Shown here piece after piece: positions 30,911 to 40,689 of a DNA stretch of 64,000 bases. Position 1 is the stretch's first letter, and every line of letters starts with the position of its first letter. The translations under genes were made by a program, and so were the position numbers. The stretch comes from Loripinus fragilis (taxonomy: Eukaryota; Mollusca; Bivalvia; Lucinida; Lucinidae): contig OZ026524.1 of the NCBI GenBank assembly GCA_964019695.1, positions 63,867,066 through 63,931,065 of the forward strand, in the 5' to 3' direction. Below the pieces are notes generated by a model. That model worked only from the letters and a program-made list of their open reading frames with translations. It was not told the DNA's origin and did not search any database.

Positions 30911-31104
30911 ACTGCAGCAGACGACAAATTTTGCGACCTCTTTCCAAATTTTCAAAAAAAAAGGTATGATATTTCGTGATAAAGCAGACAACTCTCATGA
31001 AATATCATGCCTTATTCGCTGTTTTTGAAAAAGCAGCAAAATTTGAAATTGTCGTCTGCTGCAAATTATAGGTGTAGCTTTATGGGTTAAGATATATTTA
31101 CATT

Positions 31105-31250
31105 TCCATAGTAGCTTTACCCTTTGTATATGGAAACCCCTAAAGGGGTACTTTGGCAAACAGTGAAGACCCAGATGAAATGCCGCAAAATGCGGCATTT
31201 CATCAGGGCCTGCACTGTTTGCTAAGATAAATACAATATTCAGGGACTGA
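31105..31250. repeat. palindromic repeat (GATGAAATGCCGCA core)
   Basis: GGCAAACAGTGAAGACCCAG, GATGAAATGCCGCAAAATGC and the inverse. A related copy is at 43190-43300. Confidence 0.6.
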
Positions 31251-32225
31251 AGTACATAATTATTTGGAAATTTCTACCTGTGATCACTTATAATACATCA
31301 TGAACAATTCTATCCTTATTGTATTTATTTGTATGGGGAAATCCACCTGAATATGAATACAAAGGGTTAATAAAACCCAACATTTCAGCCATTTGCATTT
31401 ATTTCTCAGTGCAAAACATTTGACAATCACATGATTTTGCAAGTGACTTTGAGCGTACTAACGTTAAAGTCTGCCCATAACTTTCTTTGTTTATCTGCGT
31501 TTGTGTGACATTATTAACATATGACCATGACGTCGTGTACAAGAGTTTCGCTGACTGGCTGTTCCAACATCCCCTAACAAATTAAAATAAACCATTTTGT
31601 AAAGGTAACAAGCATGTTTTGGTGTAAGATTATATGGCATATTTGTTTGATAGTATCAAATGTAAATTTTTATATAAAAATTAAAAAAAAATTATTTTTT
31701 TCTCGCACTGGATGATGCAAACACTTTTTATCATATGACGTCACGTCTGGGAGTGAAATAAGGCCATGCAATAAAATCGATAAACCACAAGTGGTTTACA
31801 GATTATTTGGAAACATTATGATGTCCATAATAACATTACATACATAATGACAAAATCTTATCTTTTTTTACGACAGAAATGAGATTTTAAAGTAAACTTA
31901 ATGTCATATGATAAATATAATCTAACATTTGTGCTCCTGTATTATTGAATTTATTATATGTTGCGAAAAAGCAATAAAATGCTCAGCAAGAGTCAGCCTC
32001 AAAATGCTGAATTTGGGAGATTATAATACCTTTTCTGATTAATTTTCAGATATCAAAACACAATTAACCATTCAAACATGAAATTATAAATATTTGTAGG
32101 TTTAAAAATTTGAATTTCTAAAGTTCAGGATTTTAGAAATTTTGAACTCTCACCCATGTTAGAATCTAACATTCCTGCTCATGTTTTATCACATTTATTA
32201 AACTAATTCCTCAACTTGTTTGATC
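31250..32225. other. intron segment with diverged repeats
   Basis: AT-rich. From about 31700 it resembles 12300-12660 and the inverse of 36235-36590. No gene seen. Confidence 0.45.
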
Positions 32226-32540
32226 ATCATCATCATAATCGGATTTTTGATAAACGTGCAGGTGCAGGGGCATCATCCACATCAGTGGGCCCCTTTCCAG
32301 GTAACTGGCTAGCTGCACGCATTGCAGATCTCACACCTGATCTCCAGGTGCTCCTTTCTTGAGGGTCAACTCTCGTGAGCTTCCACTCACGGCAGTCTCT
32401 CTCCGTCAGTTTCTTCCATGTTAGTTTTGGCCTCCCTGCCCCCCGCCTGCCATCAATCTCTATATCACATGCTCTTCTGATTGCACCACTAAAACGCTCC
32501 ACATGCCCAAACCAGCGAAGCCTTCTCTCTCAAAATGAGG
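32226..32540 (-). pseudogene. LINE reverse-transcriptase ORF, C-terminal end and 3' tail
   Basis: The minus strand reads WFGHVERFSGAIRRACDIEI, DGRRGAGRPKLTWKKLTERD, CREW and ASQLPGKGPTDVDDAPAPAR. W-x-G-H-V-x-R and G-R-R-x-x-G-R-P-K-x-x-W are the usual C-terminal signature of non-LTR retrotransposon polyproteins. The 3' tail is a short ATG/CAT microsatellite (32226-32236). It is 5'-truncated, as is normal for LINE copies. Confidence 0.85.
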
Positions 32541-32639
32541 TCTAGGTCCTCAAGCTTAAGCTTTGCCAGTAATTCGCTTGACTTTACCTTTGATAAACTC
32601 AATAATACATGAGCACTCATCACGTTACGATTAACAGAA

Positions 32640-32815
32640 ATTTTCAGCGTAAAATTGCAAATATTTTCTTACCCATAAATTTTAGCATATATTTTGGGTG
32701 CTCAAAAGAACCGTCTCATTGAGAGGGTTCTTTTGAGTACCAACAACATATGTTTTGGTTGAGAAATAAGAATTTTATTTTTCGGTTACACCATCTCAAC
32801 TAAAGGCCTGACCCA
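32640..32815. repeat. hairpin MITE with GAACCGTCTC core
   Basis: GTGCTCAAAAGAACCGTCTC and a slightly diverged inverse arm (GAGAGGGTTCTTTTGAGTAC). Confidence 0.75.
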
Positions 32816-33209
32816 TTTACATTTTCAAAGCAAGCCTTTAATGAATCTTTAGATTTTTGCTACCGTTCATAGTCTCATGAATAACATAAATTTGATTGAC
32901 AGCTGCCAAGCTCACTTGCCCGTCCAATACATATCGAACATCAAATTCATTCGCCAGAAGTGACACTGGCGTTGTGATTGACTGCAAGCCACACCTGAGT
33001 AGCACTTGCAAAACAAGCTTCTTGTTTGCTCCATTGGATGTCGTGTTCACACTGGCTGTTCTGCTTTTTCCTTTTTACACTCCAACAAAACCGTTAATAC
33101 AATTACAATGTATATATTAAATACAAAACTGTTTTTTTTCCCTAAATTATAAATAATTTCTATATTTTAGATGTTTATAATAAAATGTAAATATAAGCAA
33201 TAAATTCAA

Positions 33210-33309
33210 TTTTTGGAATGTTCATGGAATCATGAATTCTTCAGGTCTCTTGCAAAATTAACTTTGCAAGAGACCCGAAGTATTCACGATTCCATGAACA
33301 TTCCAAAAA
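33210..33309. repeat. hairpin next to exon 9
   Basis: Arms of about 45 bp, TTTTTGGAATGTTCATGGAA...GGTCTCTTGCAAA and the inverse, with a very short loop. It ends about 35 bp before the NAGNAG acceptor. Confidence 0.8.
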
Positions 33310-33348
33310 TCAAACTCATTTCAAGTATTTTGATTTTATTTTTAGCAG

Positions 33349-33564
33349 GTGGAGGCCAGGATGCTGAACCAGGGGCAAGACTTACTTGTCATTTGTTGTT
33401 GAGGTTATTCAGAGTTCCAAGAGGAGTAGCCTCCCCTTTTCCTCTCTCTGGTAATAAAGGAACGTATGTGAAAGCATCTTGTGACAGGCACCTTCTGGCT
33501 GCTGCGCATGATAGCATTGATGTTGGCGCGGTGTTGGCCGTTCTCAAAGCTATGTTAGCTTTAG
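33349..33564 (+). CDS. MED12: MED12 exon 9 of window (tandem NAGNAG acceptor)
   Basis: The acceptor reads TTTTTAGCAG|G, a NAGNAG pair, so the exon may start at 33346 or 33349; the choice adds or drops one codon without changing frame. The donor is TTTAG|GTAGGA. It encodes GGGQDAEPGARLTCHLLLRL, FRVPRGVASPF..., and SCDRHLLAAAHDSIDVGAVL followed by AVLKAMLAL, matching MED12 SEPGARLTCRILLHLFKTP...SSCDRHLLAAS. It leaves in phase 1. A 100-bp hairpin (33210-33309) ends about 35 bp upstream. Confidence 0.94.
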
Positions 33565-33672
33565 GTAGGAATTCAAATTTATCCTATAGGACACCCAAAC
33601 TCCCTTTCATATTGATAGGTGAAGATAAGCCAATTTTTAACGTAAAATTGTAATCAATTTCTTGCCCATCAG

Positions 33673-33895
33673 TTTAACCCTTTACTCCATAGGCTATTTT
33701 TAAATCATGATATCATTTTCTATTTTTAGACAACATTGAACAAATTCAAGAAAATTTTGTAACATTTTGAATACCTTTGAAAATATTATGGAAAATGGAG
33801 CATTTGCTTCAAAAGAGCAAATGCTCCATTTTCCATAATATTTTCAAATACATGATATTTCAAAGACGTCAAAAGGCGTTATTATGGGGTTAAAC
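33673..33895. repeat. palindromic MITE, GGAAAATGGAGC family, copy 2
   Basis: It has the same ends and the ATTTGCTTCAAAAGAGCAAA centre as copy 1 (23862-24058). Confidence 0.8.
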
Positions 33896-34136
33896 ATGTG
33901 TTTTGGGTCTCATTGATGTAAAAAGTAATTTTCAAAGATGCATCACAGGTTCAGATAAAGAAATGCTTTTAGCGTAAAAATGTGAATACTTTCTTACACA
34001 TCAGTTATAACATAACTTTTGAGTACCTACAACATATGTTTTGGTTGAGGTATAAGAAAATTATTTTCCATTACACACTCTTGTTGATAAAGAAAAGGTT
34101 TTCAAAGATGCACTCATATCTGGAGACCTTAAAATT

Positions 34137-34680
34137 TATTATACCCCCGGTATACGAAGTATATAGGGGGTATATAGTTTTAGCCTTTTCAGTAAGGATG
34201 TTAGTTTGTCTGTTTGTTTGTCTGTCTGTTTGTTACCTTTTTATCTGTCAAAGATTTCTCAGGAACTACTTGACTTTGGTACAAAGCTTGATAAAAGATT
34301 TCTCAGGAACTGCTTGACTTTGGTACAAAGCTTGATAAAAGATTTCTCAGGAACTGCTTGACTTTGGTACAAAGCTTGATAAAAGATTTCTCAGGAACTG
34401 CTTGACTTTGGTACAAAGCTTGATAAAAGATTTCTCAGGAACTGCTTGACTTTGGTACAAAGCATGATAAAAGATTTCTCAGGAACTGCTTGACTTCGGT
34501 ACAAAGCATGATAAAAGATTTCTCAGGAACTGCTTGACTTTGGTACAAAGCTTGATAAAAGATTTCTCGGGAACTTCTTGACTTTGGTACAAAGCTTGAT
34601 AAAAGATTTCTCAGGAACTTCTTGACTTACGATTCTGAAATTTGGTACAAAGCTTGATAATGACAAGTTGTACTGTGTGT
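34137..34680. repeat. TATACCCCC element with 44-bp tandem repeats
   Basis: It starts with an inverted repeat, TATACCCCCGGTATAC...AGGGGGTATA, and a TGTCTGTT-rich stretch. It is followed by about nine copies of a 44-bp unit, GATTTCTCAGGAACTGCTTG ACTTTGGTACAAAGCTTGAT AAAA, from 34253. Confidence 0.85.
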
Positions 34681-35178
34681 TAGAGAATCAGCCACATATT
34701 GCTTATCAGTCCCTTTATGTGTCCATTTTTCTTTCTCTCTTACAAAAAAATCTCTCTCTCTCTCTCTCACACAAAAAATTCTGTTGCAGATTTCTCAGCT
34801 CCTCTTTGAGCTAGGGACTTCACATTTGGGCCTCGTTGCGAAAAAACCTGTCTTCGGGGTTTCCGAGAGCGAGTTTCAAACCAGTCAACTCAGCTACAGA
34901 GACTACCTAGAGAATTTAAATTTCACCCGTAGCAAGTTTACATATGGTACTTTCCAAAAAGCAAATAACAAAGGTGCTGATCAGACTGCGCTGATGTGCA
35001 GGCTGGTCTGCACCTGTGTCGTTCGCAAACCCACGAAGAAAGGTTTTCATGCGACGAGGCCCATTTGTATACACCAAGAGGCTAGCCAAGTGTATTGTGT
35101 AAAATAAAATCAAGATGCTTAAATTGATTTTTGCCTTCTTTTTCCATCTTTCATTTTTCCATCTCTCATTTGTTGTAG

Positions 35179-35305
35179 GGGACTCGTGTAGCGATGAGGT
35201 AAAGAGTAAACCGTCCTCCGGGAAGAAAGAGGACAAAGGTGATGACATCATTAGTACCTTGTTGAGCAGCCTCGATGACGACATCAATATGGACATGATG
35301 TTAGG
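35179..35305 (+). CDS. MED12: MED12 exon 10 of window (divergent linker)
   Basis: The acceptor is TTTGTTGTAG and the donor is TTAGG|GTGAGC. It enters in phase 1 (completing Gly) and leaves in phase 2. It encodes DSCSDEVKSKPSSGKKEDKG, DDIISTLLSSLDDDINMDMM and LG, an acidic and lysine-rich stretch where vertebrate MED12 has a glycine-rich variable linker, so assignment rests on phase, order and splice sites rather than on sequence identity. A MITE begins about 28 bp after the donor. Confidence 0.82.
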
Positions 35306-35332
35306 GTGAGCTGAAAATTTGTTTTCAATTAC

Positions 35333-35552
35333 GGTAAATGTTCTAAAATTTCTCACACTTTTCTCTTTCTGTTCTCAAATAAAATGTTGGTTATCAGGGC
35401 TGGAATTCACAAAATGCATATCGGAATAGCAAACAGGGAAGACCCTGATCAGACTGCTTCCTCAGAAGCAGTCTGAACTGAGTCTGCCCAGCTTGTTTAG
35501 GCATTTTTGGCAGGCAATTAGTGTTCAAAATTTTAGAACATTTACTGTTACC
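35333..35552. mobile_element. palindromic MITE (GGTAAATGTTCTAAAAT ends)
   Basis: The ends ACGGTAAATGTTCTAAAATT and AATTTTAGAACATTTACTG are inverted, with a CAGACTGCTTCCTCAGAAGC hairpin in the centre. It begins 27 bp after the exon 10 donor. A partial relative is near 29487-29800. Confidence 0.75.
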
Positions 35553-35924
35553 CTAATCCTGCTAAATAAATTAAAATTGCTCATATACTTTTGTTAGGCC
35601 AAATAAAAAAAATACATGTGTTTAGGGTAAAACCTAGGATTTTTTTCAGATTTTCTGGTAAAGATATTATTTTATGCTTTTTGAAAGACATTTTTGTTGG
35701 GGAAAAAATAGTTTAAAAAAATTAAGTTTTGCCTTCCCTACCAAAAAATTTCAGACCTGTTACCCAAAATTCACCTATTTTTTTATTTGGCCTTATCCGA
35801 CCAGTTCATTTGCTCGATTTCAGCGGATTCTGAGGCTGCATAGAAAACAGTGCAGATCCTGAATCTACACTGTTTTATAAGAGGATATTTCCAGGTTCAG
35901 CATGTCAAGTGTTGATTTGTTTGT

Positions 35925-36085
35925 TTTGATTCTTTAGGTCCTAGTCAGCAATTTTTCCGCAATGTCCGGACTGGTCTTCCTTGGTTGAACCAGTACTAAG
36001 CAGCAGATAAAGTGTCTTGCCACCCACTGTCTGTCCAATCACACTACAGCTCATAAAATATAAGGGATTGAATCTTGGTCAGCTT
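35925..36085 (-). mobile_element. SINE family A, partial, minus strand
   Basis: TTGATTCTTTAGGTCC, GGTTGAACCAGTACTAAGC and AAAGTGTCTTGCC are the inverse of the family A tail and body. The tRNA-like head is decayed. Confidence 0.6.
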
Positions 36086-36234
36086 ATAGACTATTTTAAA
36101 AATATTCCTAGGGAGCTTACATACACAAAGTAGGGAAGTAGATGAAGCTCACACCCAAATTTAGACCTCTTGCTTAGCTTGATACATCAGCATGGGCCGG
36201 TATTGTTTGATGCATGGATGTTTTACATAGAGAA

Positions 36235-36590
36235 TCAAACATGAGTGCTAATGTTTTATTGAATTTATTAAAGGAGTTGGGGAAATAAGATAAAATGTGA
36301 GACTTGCCGAGCATTTATCTCTTTTTCACAACAAGTTTAATAAATTCAACAATACCAGAGCATGAATGTTAGATTCTGTTTATCATATGACATTAAGATT
36401 ACTTCGAAATCTCATTTCTGCCGTAAAAACGTTATAAGTTTGTCATTATGTATACAACGTTGTTATGGACGTCAAAATGTTTCCTGAAAATCTGTAAACC
36501 ACTAGTGGTTTATCGATTTTATTGCATGGCGTTATTTCACTCCCAGACGAGACGTGATGTGATAAAAACATGACATGATCTTGCCTATGA
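36235..36590. repeat. diverged repeat, inverse of 31700-32220
   Basis: AAACCACTAGTGGTTTATCG, AAACATGAGTGCTAATG and ATTGCATGGCGTTATTTCAC are shared in inverse orientation with the repeats at 12300-12660 and 31700-32220. Confidence 0.5.
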
Positions 36591-36599
36591 ATTTGCTTC

Positions 36600-36810
36600 A
36601 CTCTTTACCTACTAGTGTCGTCTGCTTATAACCTTTGCAAACAGTTTGGACCCAGATCAGGCCCAACAAAGCGTTGGGCCTGATCTGGATCCAAACTGTT
36701 TTACACTCGGGTTGTATTCCTGAAAGAATTGTTCGAAAAAGTTGTTTTGAAAAAAATCAGCAGATGGCAAAAAATGCATGAAAAATTACCCAGCAGGCAG
36801 AGTTAAAATG
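36600..36810. repeat. palindromic MITE (GGACCCAGATCAGG family)
   Basis: The hairpin TTTGGACCCAGATCAGGCCC has the inverse GGGCCTGATCTGGATCCAAA, with CAGCAGATGGCAAAAAATGC and ATTACCCAGCAGG at the right. Other copies: 38555-38755, 40405-40590. Confidence 0.75.
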
Positions 36811-36944
36811 CAAAGCTTTAAAAAGCGCTTACCCCACCCCGTTCACAGGAATCAACCTGTATTTACCCTTATTTTTCAGACAGATTCACATGGCAAATGA
36901 TATAGACAACTGTCTGATCAGGGTAGAAACAGATAAACAAAAGT

Positions 36945-37400
36945 TATGAGTGTCAAATTGTGAATATTTTCTTGTCCATGAATTTAAACATTTGTATTTG
37001 TTGCTCAAAAGAATCATCTCAGTGAGACCGGGCAGGGTTCATCCTAGGATGGGCCCGATCCATTTTGTGAGAAAACTATTAATGTTTTGCTAAGATGGAC
37101 TTTATTTTTGGCTGGGCCCCATATACAAGCTATTCAAATCTCATGTCAATTATGCTCTAATGTGGATATACCGGTAAAGGATTCTTGGGCCCATCAAATT
37201 TTGCAAAGGGCCCATAAAAATTTCAAATGGCCCTTTAATATTTGGAAATTTGCATGTATTTGAATGGGATATGGGCCATAGGCCCATTTTAAGGGTCCAT
37301 CATCATTTTGGTCTAGGATTCACTGTTCTTTTGAGTACCCACAACATATGTTTTGTTTAAGGAATGAAAAAAAGTTTTTTTTTAAAGATTACACACGCTT
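36945..37400. repeat. hairpin MITE with GAACCGTCTC core, interrupted
   Basis: The left arm ends at AGAATCATCTCAGTGAGAC (37030) and the right arm resumes at TGTTCTTTTGAGTACCCACA (37322). About 290 bp of unrelated sequence (CATCCTAGGATGGGCCCGAT to GTCTAGGATTCA) lies between, which may be a separate insertion. Confidence 0.65.
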
Positions 37401-37522
37401 TAAAATCTAATGCCTGTACGGTGTCTGCTAATTTTGGGGAAGTACAGTTTGTCCAGTTGCTTAATTTTGCTTTCTGTGTACTGCTTATCAGTGGGAGCAT
37501 CCTGTTTTGTTTTTGCTGACAC

Positions 37523-37970
37523 CAGGGCTGTGGAAATACCATGCCCGACTTGTCCGACCTGGTCCGATTTCATTCAGGACAAGTTGAAAATTTCTATTTA
37601 CTTGTCCTTGGACAAATGTACAAATGTATTAAGTTAATACAATTCTGTCTTTCATATTTTGATTAATTATTACGAGCTCACATCTTGCATTGTAAACTGT
37701 GTGGATCCTGATCAGCAGGCTTCTTCAGAAGCCAGCTGATCTGGATTTACACTGTCAACAAGAGAAGCCAGCTTATCAGGATCCATGCTGTTTTCAAAAG
37801 TTGATATAAATCTGGTTTCATATTGTTTTTGAAAAAATAAATTGTTTAAGCACTGTAAAGTATAAGCTAATTTGTTCTTTTGGACAAGTAAAATTTTCTA
37901 TGGACAAGTAAATTTTAGCTTTTTACTTGTCCCTGGGCAAGTAGAAAATTTTACTATTTCCACACCCCTG
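37523..37970. mobile_element. hAT-type non-autonomous element with 8-bp target duplication
   Basis: The ends CAGGGCTGTGGAAATA and TATTTCCACACCCCTG are inverted with one mismatch. GCTGACAC flanks both sides (37515-37522 and 37971-37978), a perfect 8-bp target duplication as expected of hAT elements. Inside are GGACAAGT motifs in both orientations and an embedded GGATCC-type palindrome (37685-37800). No transposase. Confidence 0.88.
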
Positions 37971-37999
37971 GCTGACACATTTTGATTATTGGTCATAAG

Positions 38000-38290
38000 G
38001 TGAAAAGCATTGTAATATGTTCAATGCTGACAAACTTCATAATAATAAATTTGAGCCACGACATGAGATTTCCAACAATTTGACATATTGACAAGTGTAG
38101 ACTCGGACAAGCCTCTGCAGCCTCCTTTAAGCTTGGAAACTCCAAATGGTGTTCAGTCAGTAGCTTAACAATCATAGAATACTCAAGCTACTTATAAAGG
38201 CTCTGATCAGACTGCGCATATGCGCAGGCTGATCTGAGGCTTTGCTGGTCGCACATACTGAATTGTTGGAAATCTCATGCACTGGCTCAT
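38000..38290. repeat. palindromic repeat (GAGATTTCCAACAAT ends)
   Basis: GAGATTTCCAACAATTTGAC at the left and AATTGTTGGAAATCTC at the right, with a CAGACTGCGCATATGCGCAG hairpin. A second copy is at 50705-50935. Confidence 0.7.
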
Positions 38291-38554
38291 ATATTGTATA
38301 TTGTATTTTAACAACTACAGTATCCTGTAATCTTGTCTGAAATTTGATTGATTCAAGTAAAAATGCAAATGTTTTCCAAGCAACACTCATATCATATGTC
38401 AGGCATTATTTCTATGTTCAAAACTAACTAAAGCCTCACATTGCACAATAAGTCATACATGAGAGGATCCATGCAAACAATTTATTTGAATACTTTAAAA
38501 AGAAATGTTAAAATGGAAAATAAAATACTCTGTAATTCCTATTAACTCTTTCCT

Positions 38555-38755
38555 TGCTAATGGTAACTTTTGTCATCAGATAACCTTTGCAACCAGTTTG
38601 TATCCAGATCTGGCCCTACAAAATGTCGGGCCTGAGCTGGATTCAGTCCGCTTGACAATCAAAGAATTTTTTGAAAAAGTTAAATTTGAAAAAAAATCAG
38701 CAGAGGACAAAAAAAAAAAACATGCAAAATTACCCAGCATGCAAAGAGTTAAATG
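38555..38755. repeat. palindromic MITE (GGACCCAGATCAGG family)
   Basis: TTTGCAACCAGTTTGTATCC, the hairpin CCTACAAAATGTCGGGCC and an AAAAATCAGCAG right side; diverged. Confidence 0.65.
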
Positions 38756-38796
38756 GGCTTGTACGAAGTTTAGGACTAGTATGGCGTTGAGTAAAC

Positions 38797-38953
38797 TGGC
38801 TCCAGTCCTAAAAACATTTTTCATCAATGTGTCATTTCATATACTTGGAGCTAGTCTAACTCTGATGGGTCTGTTTTAAGCCATCAGAGTTAGACTAGTT
38901 CCAAGTATATGAAATGACACATTGATGAAAAAATGTTCTAAGGACTGGAGCCA
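38797..38953. repeat. long hairpin with about 72-bp arms
   Basis: Arms GGCTCCAGTCCTAAAAACAT...CTAACTCTGATGG and the inverse with few mismatches, separated by about 15 bp. Confidence 0.85.
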
Positions 38954-39129
38954 GTCTAAGCATTTAATAGTTAAGGTACAGTTTGGTTCTTGTACAGATA
39001 TTATGTTATGTTGTTAATTTTTCTAGGCCAAAGGGAAAAAAGAGGTGAGAGGTTGCCACGGTGTTTTGTTTGGTTGGGTTGTTAGACACAAATTGATACT
39101 AATGAATTGAAGTTATAAGATGTTAACCA

Positions 39130-39370
39130 TTTTCCTGCCAGTCATGGCTTTTGTCGTCTGCTCTCTCATTTGCTTATGTTCAATTAGGTAGCTGATATTG
39201 CAAACAATATGAACCCAGATCAGACTGCTCCTATAGGAGCAGTCTGATCTGGGTTCTTAGTGTTTGCATCCATGAGCTAAAGTAGTCTGAGGTGCATTTT
39301 GAGTAAATGCAGCAGATGTAAAAAGCAGACAGCATTTTCAGGATAAAAAAATTTTGCGGATAAGGATTCA
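39130..39370. repeat. palindromic MITE, GCGCCAAG family relative
   Basis: GTCGTCTGCTCTC on the left, AAAGCAGACAGCATTTTCAG on the right, and the CAGACTGCTCCTATAGGAGC hairpin. Confidence 0.7.
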
Positions 39371-39761
39371 GTTGTTATGGCTATTCGTAATGACTGTATG
39401 TTTTTTTTGCCACAAATACCCAATGTTTCCTTGATGTAGAAATATGATCATTAATCAGACCTCATTGCGAGTAAACCTTATTTGTTGTATGTGAACAACA
39501 AAGGCTCAGACCAGACTGCACAAAGATTTTAATAAAGTAAACAAGCACAGGAATACATTAGAATGGGGATAACCATATTTTAAATATTAATTTCGGGAGG
39601 TATATCGGATATATGGTCGGAAATCACCTCACATGTTGCCGTAAACTAAATTTCTGACCTTTTGTCTGACAATATACATGTACCTCCACAAATGAAAATT
39701 TTGAATACCGTTATCCTCAATGATCATAATTATAACAATTTTTTTAATGATTATATAGGCG

Positions 39762-39979
39762 CTTTTACTCTATAGGCTATTTTTAGATCATGACATCATT
39801 TTCTATTTTTAGACACCAAAGGACAAAATTGATGAAAAATTTAAGTTAAATTTTGAATACTTTTGAAAATATTAAGGAAAATGGAGCATTCAAGAGCAAA
39901 CGCTCCATGTTCCATAATATTATCAAATACATGATATTTCAGAGGCACCAAAAGGCATTATTATGGAGTAAAGGGTTAA
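39762..39979. repeat. palindromic MITE, GGAAAATGGAGC family, copy 3
   Basis: It has the same arms as copies 1 and 2, with the central GCATTCAAGAGCAAACGC shortened. Confidence 0.75.
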
Positions 39980-40404
39980 AATCCCATTCTGACGCATCCA
40001 GTGGGGCTAGAGGTCTAATTTTTGACCAAGTCTTCATATTCATCCCGATTTTATGTATGTGAGCAACGAAAACTCTGTTGAGTCTGCATGTGTGCAGGCT
40101 CACCTGAGCCTTTGTTGCTCAACATTGAGATATGCATCAAAATTGCATGTGCTGGCTCACATGATGATTTTGGCAAAAAAGAAAGGCAAAATAAAGCAAA
40201 AAGTCATTTTGGCTGAGCTCATCAGCTCTAAGGCACAACAGTATTGGGGTAGAAAGTTGTTGGTTGAAGGGTTAGTTGGAAAAGGCCTAGGGTTATTTAG
40301 TTATAGATACAGTAAGGATGTGTTCAGAATCAGAAAAAATTGTGATATATGATATTATGGACAATTCATGGGATTTGGTACTTATCACATACATAAGTAT
40401 GCTT

Positions 40405-40590
40405 AACTCATTACCTACAAGTGTTGTCTGCTGATAACCTTTGCAAGCAGATTGGACCCAGATCAGGCCCGACAAAATACTGGGCCTGGTCTGGATCCAA
40501 ACTGTTTGACACTCAGATGGTATTCCTGAAAGAATTTTTCGTAAAAGTTGATTTTAAAAAAATCAGTAGACGACAAAAAAAGCAAAAAGG
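40405..40590. repeat. palindromic MITE (GGACCCAGATCAGG family)
   Basis: ATTGGACCCAGATCAGGCCC and the inverse CTGGTCTGGATCCAAACTG, followed by GGTATTCCTGAAAGAATTT. Confidence 0.7.
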
Positions 40591-40689
40591 AAGATTGTAA
40601 TTATTTTCGTATTATTTAATTTGAGACATTTTTTTAGTACCAACAGCATATGTTTTGGTTAAGAAAAATAATTTTCCATTAAACACTCG

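Noticed and set aside
34784..35107. ORF upstream of exon 10 as an extra MED12 exon
   Set aside because: It contains MITE-like sequence (GGTGCTGATCAGACTGCGC), has no good donor, and the phase from exon 9 already fits the exon at 35179.
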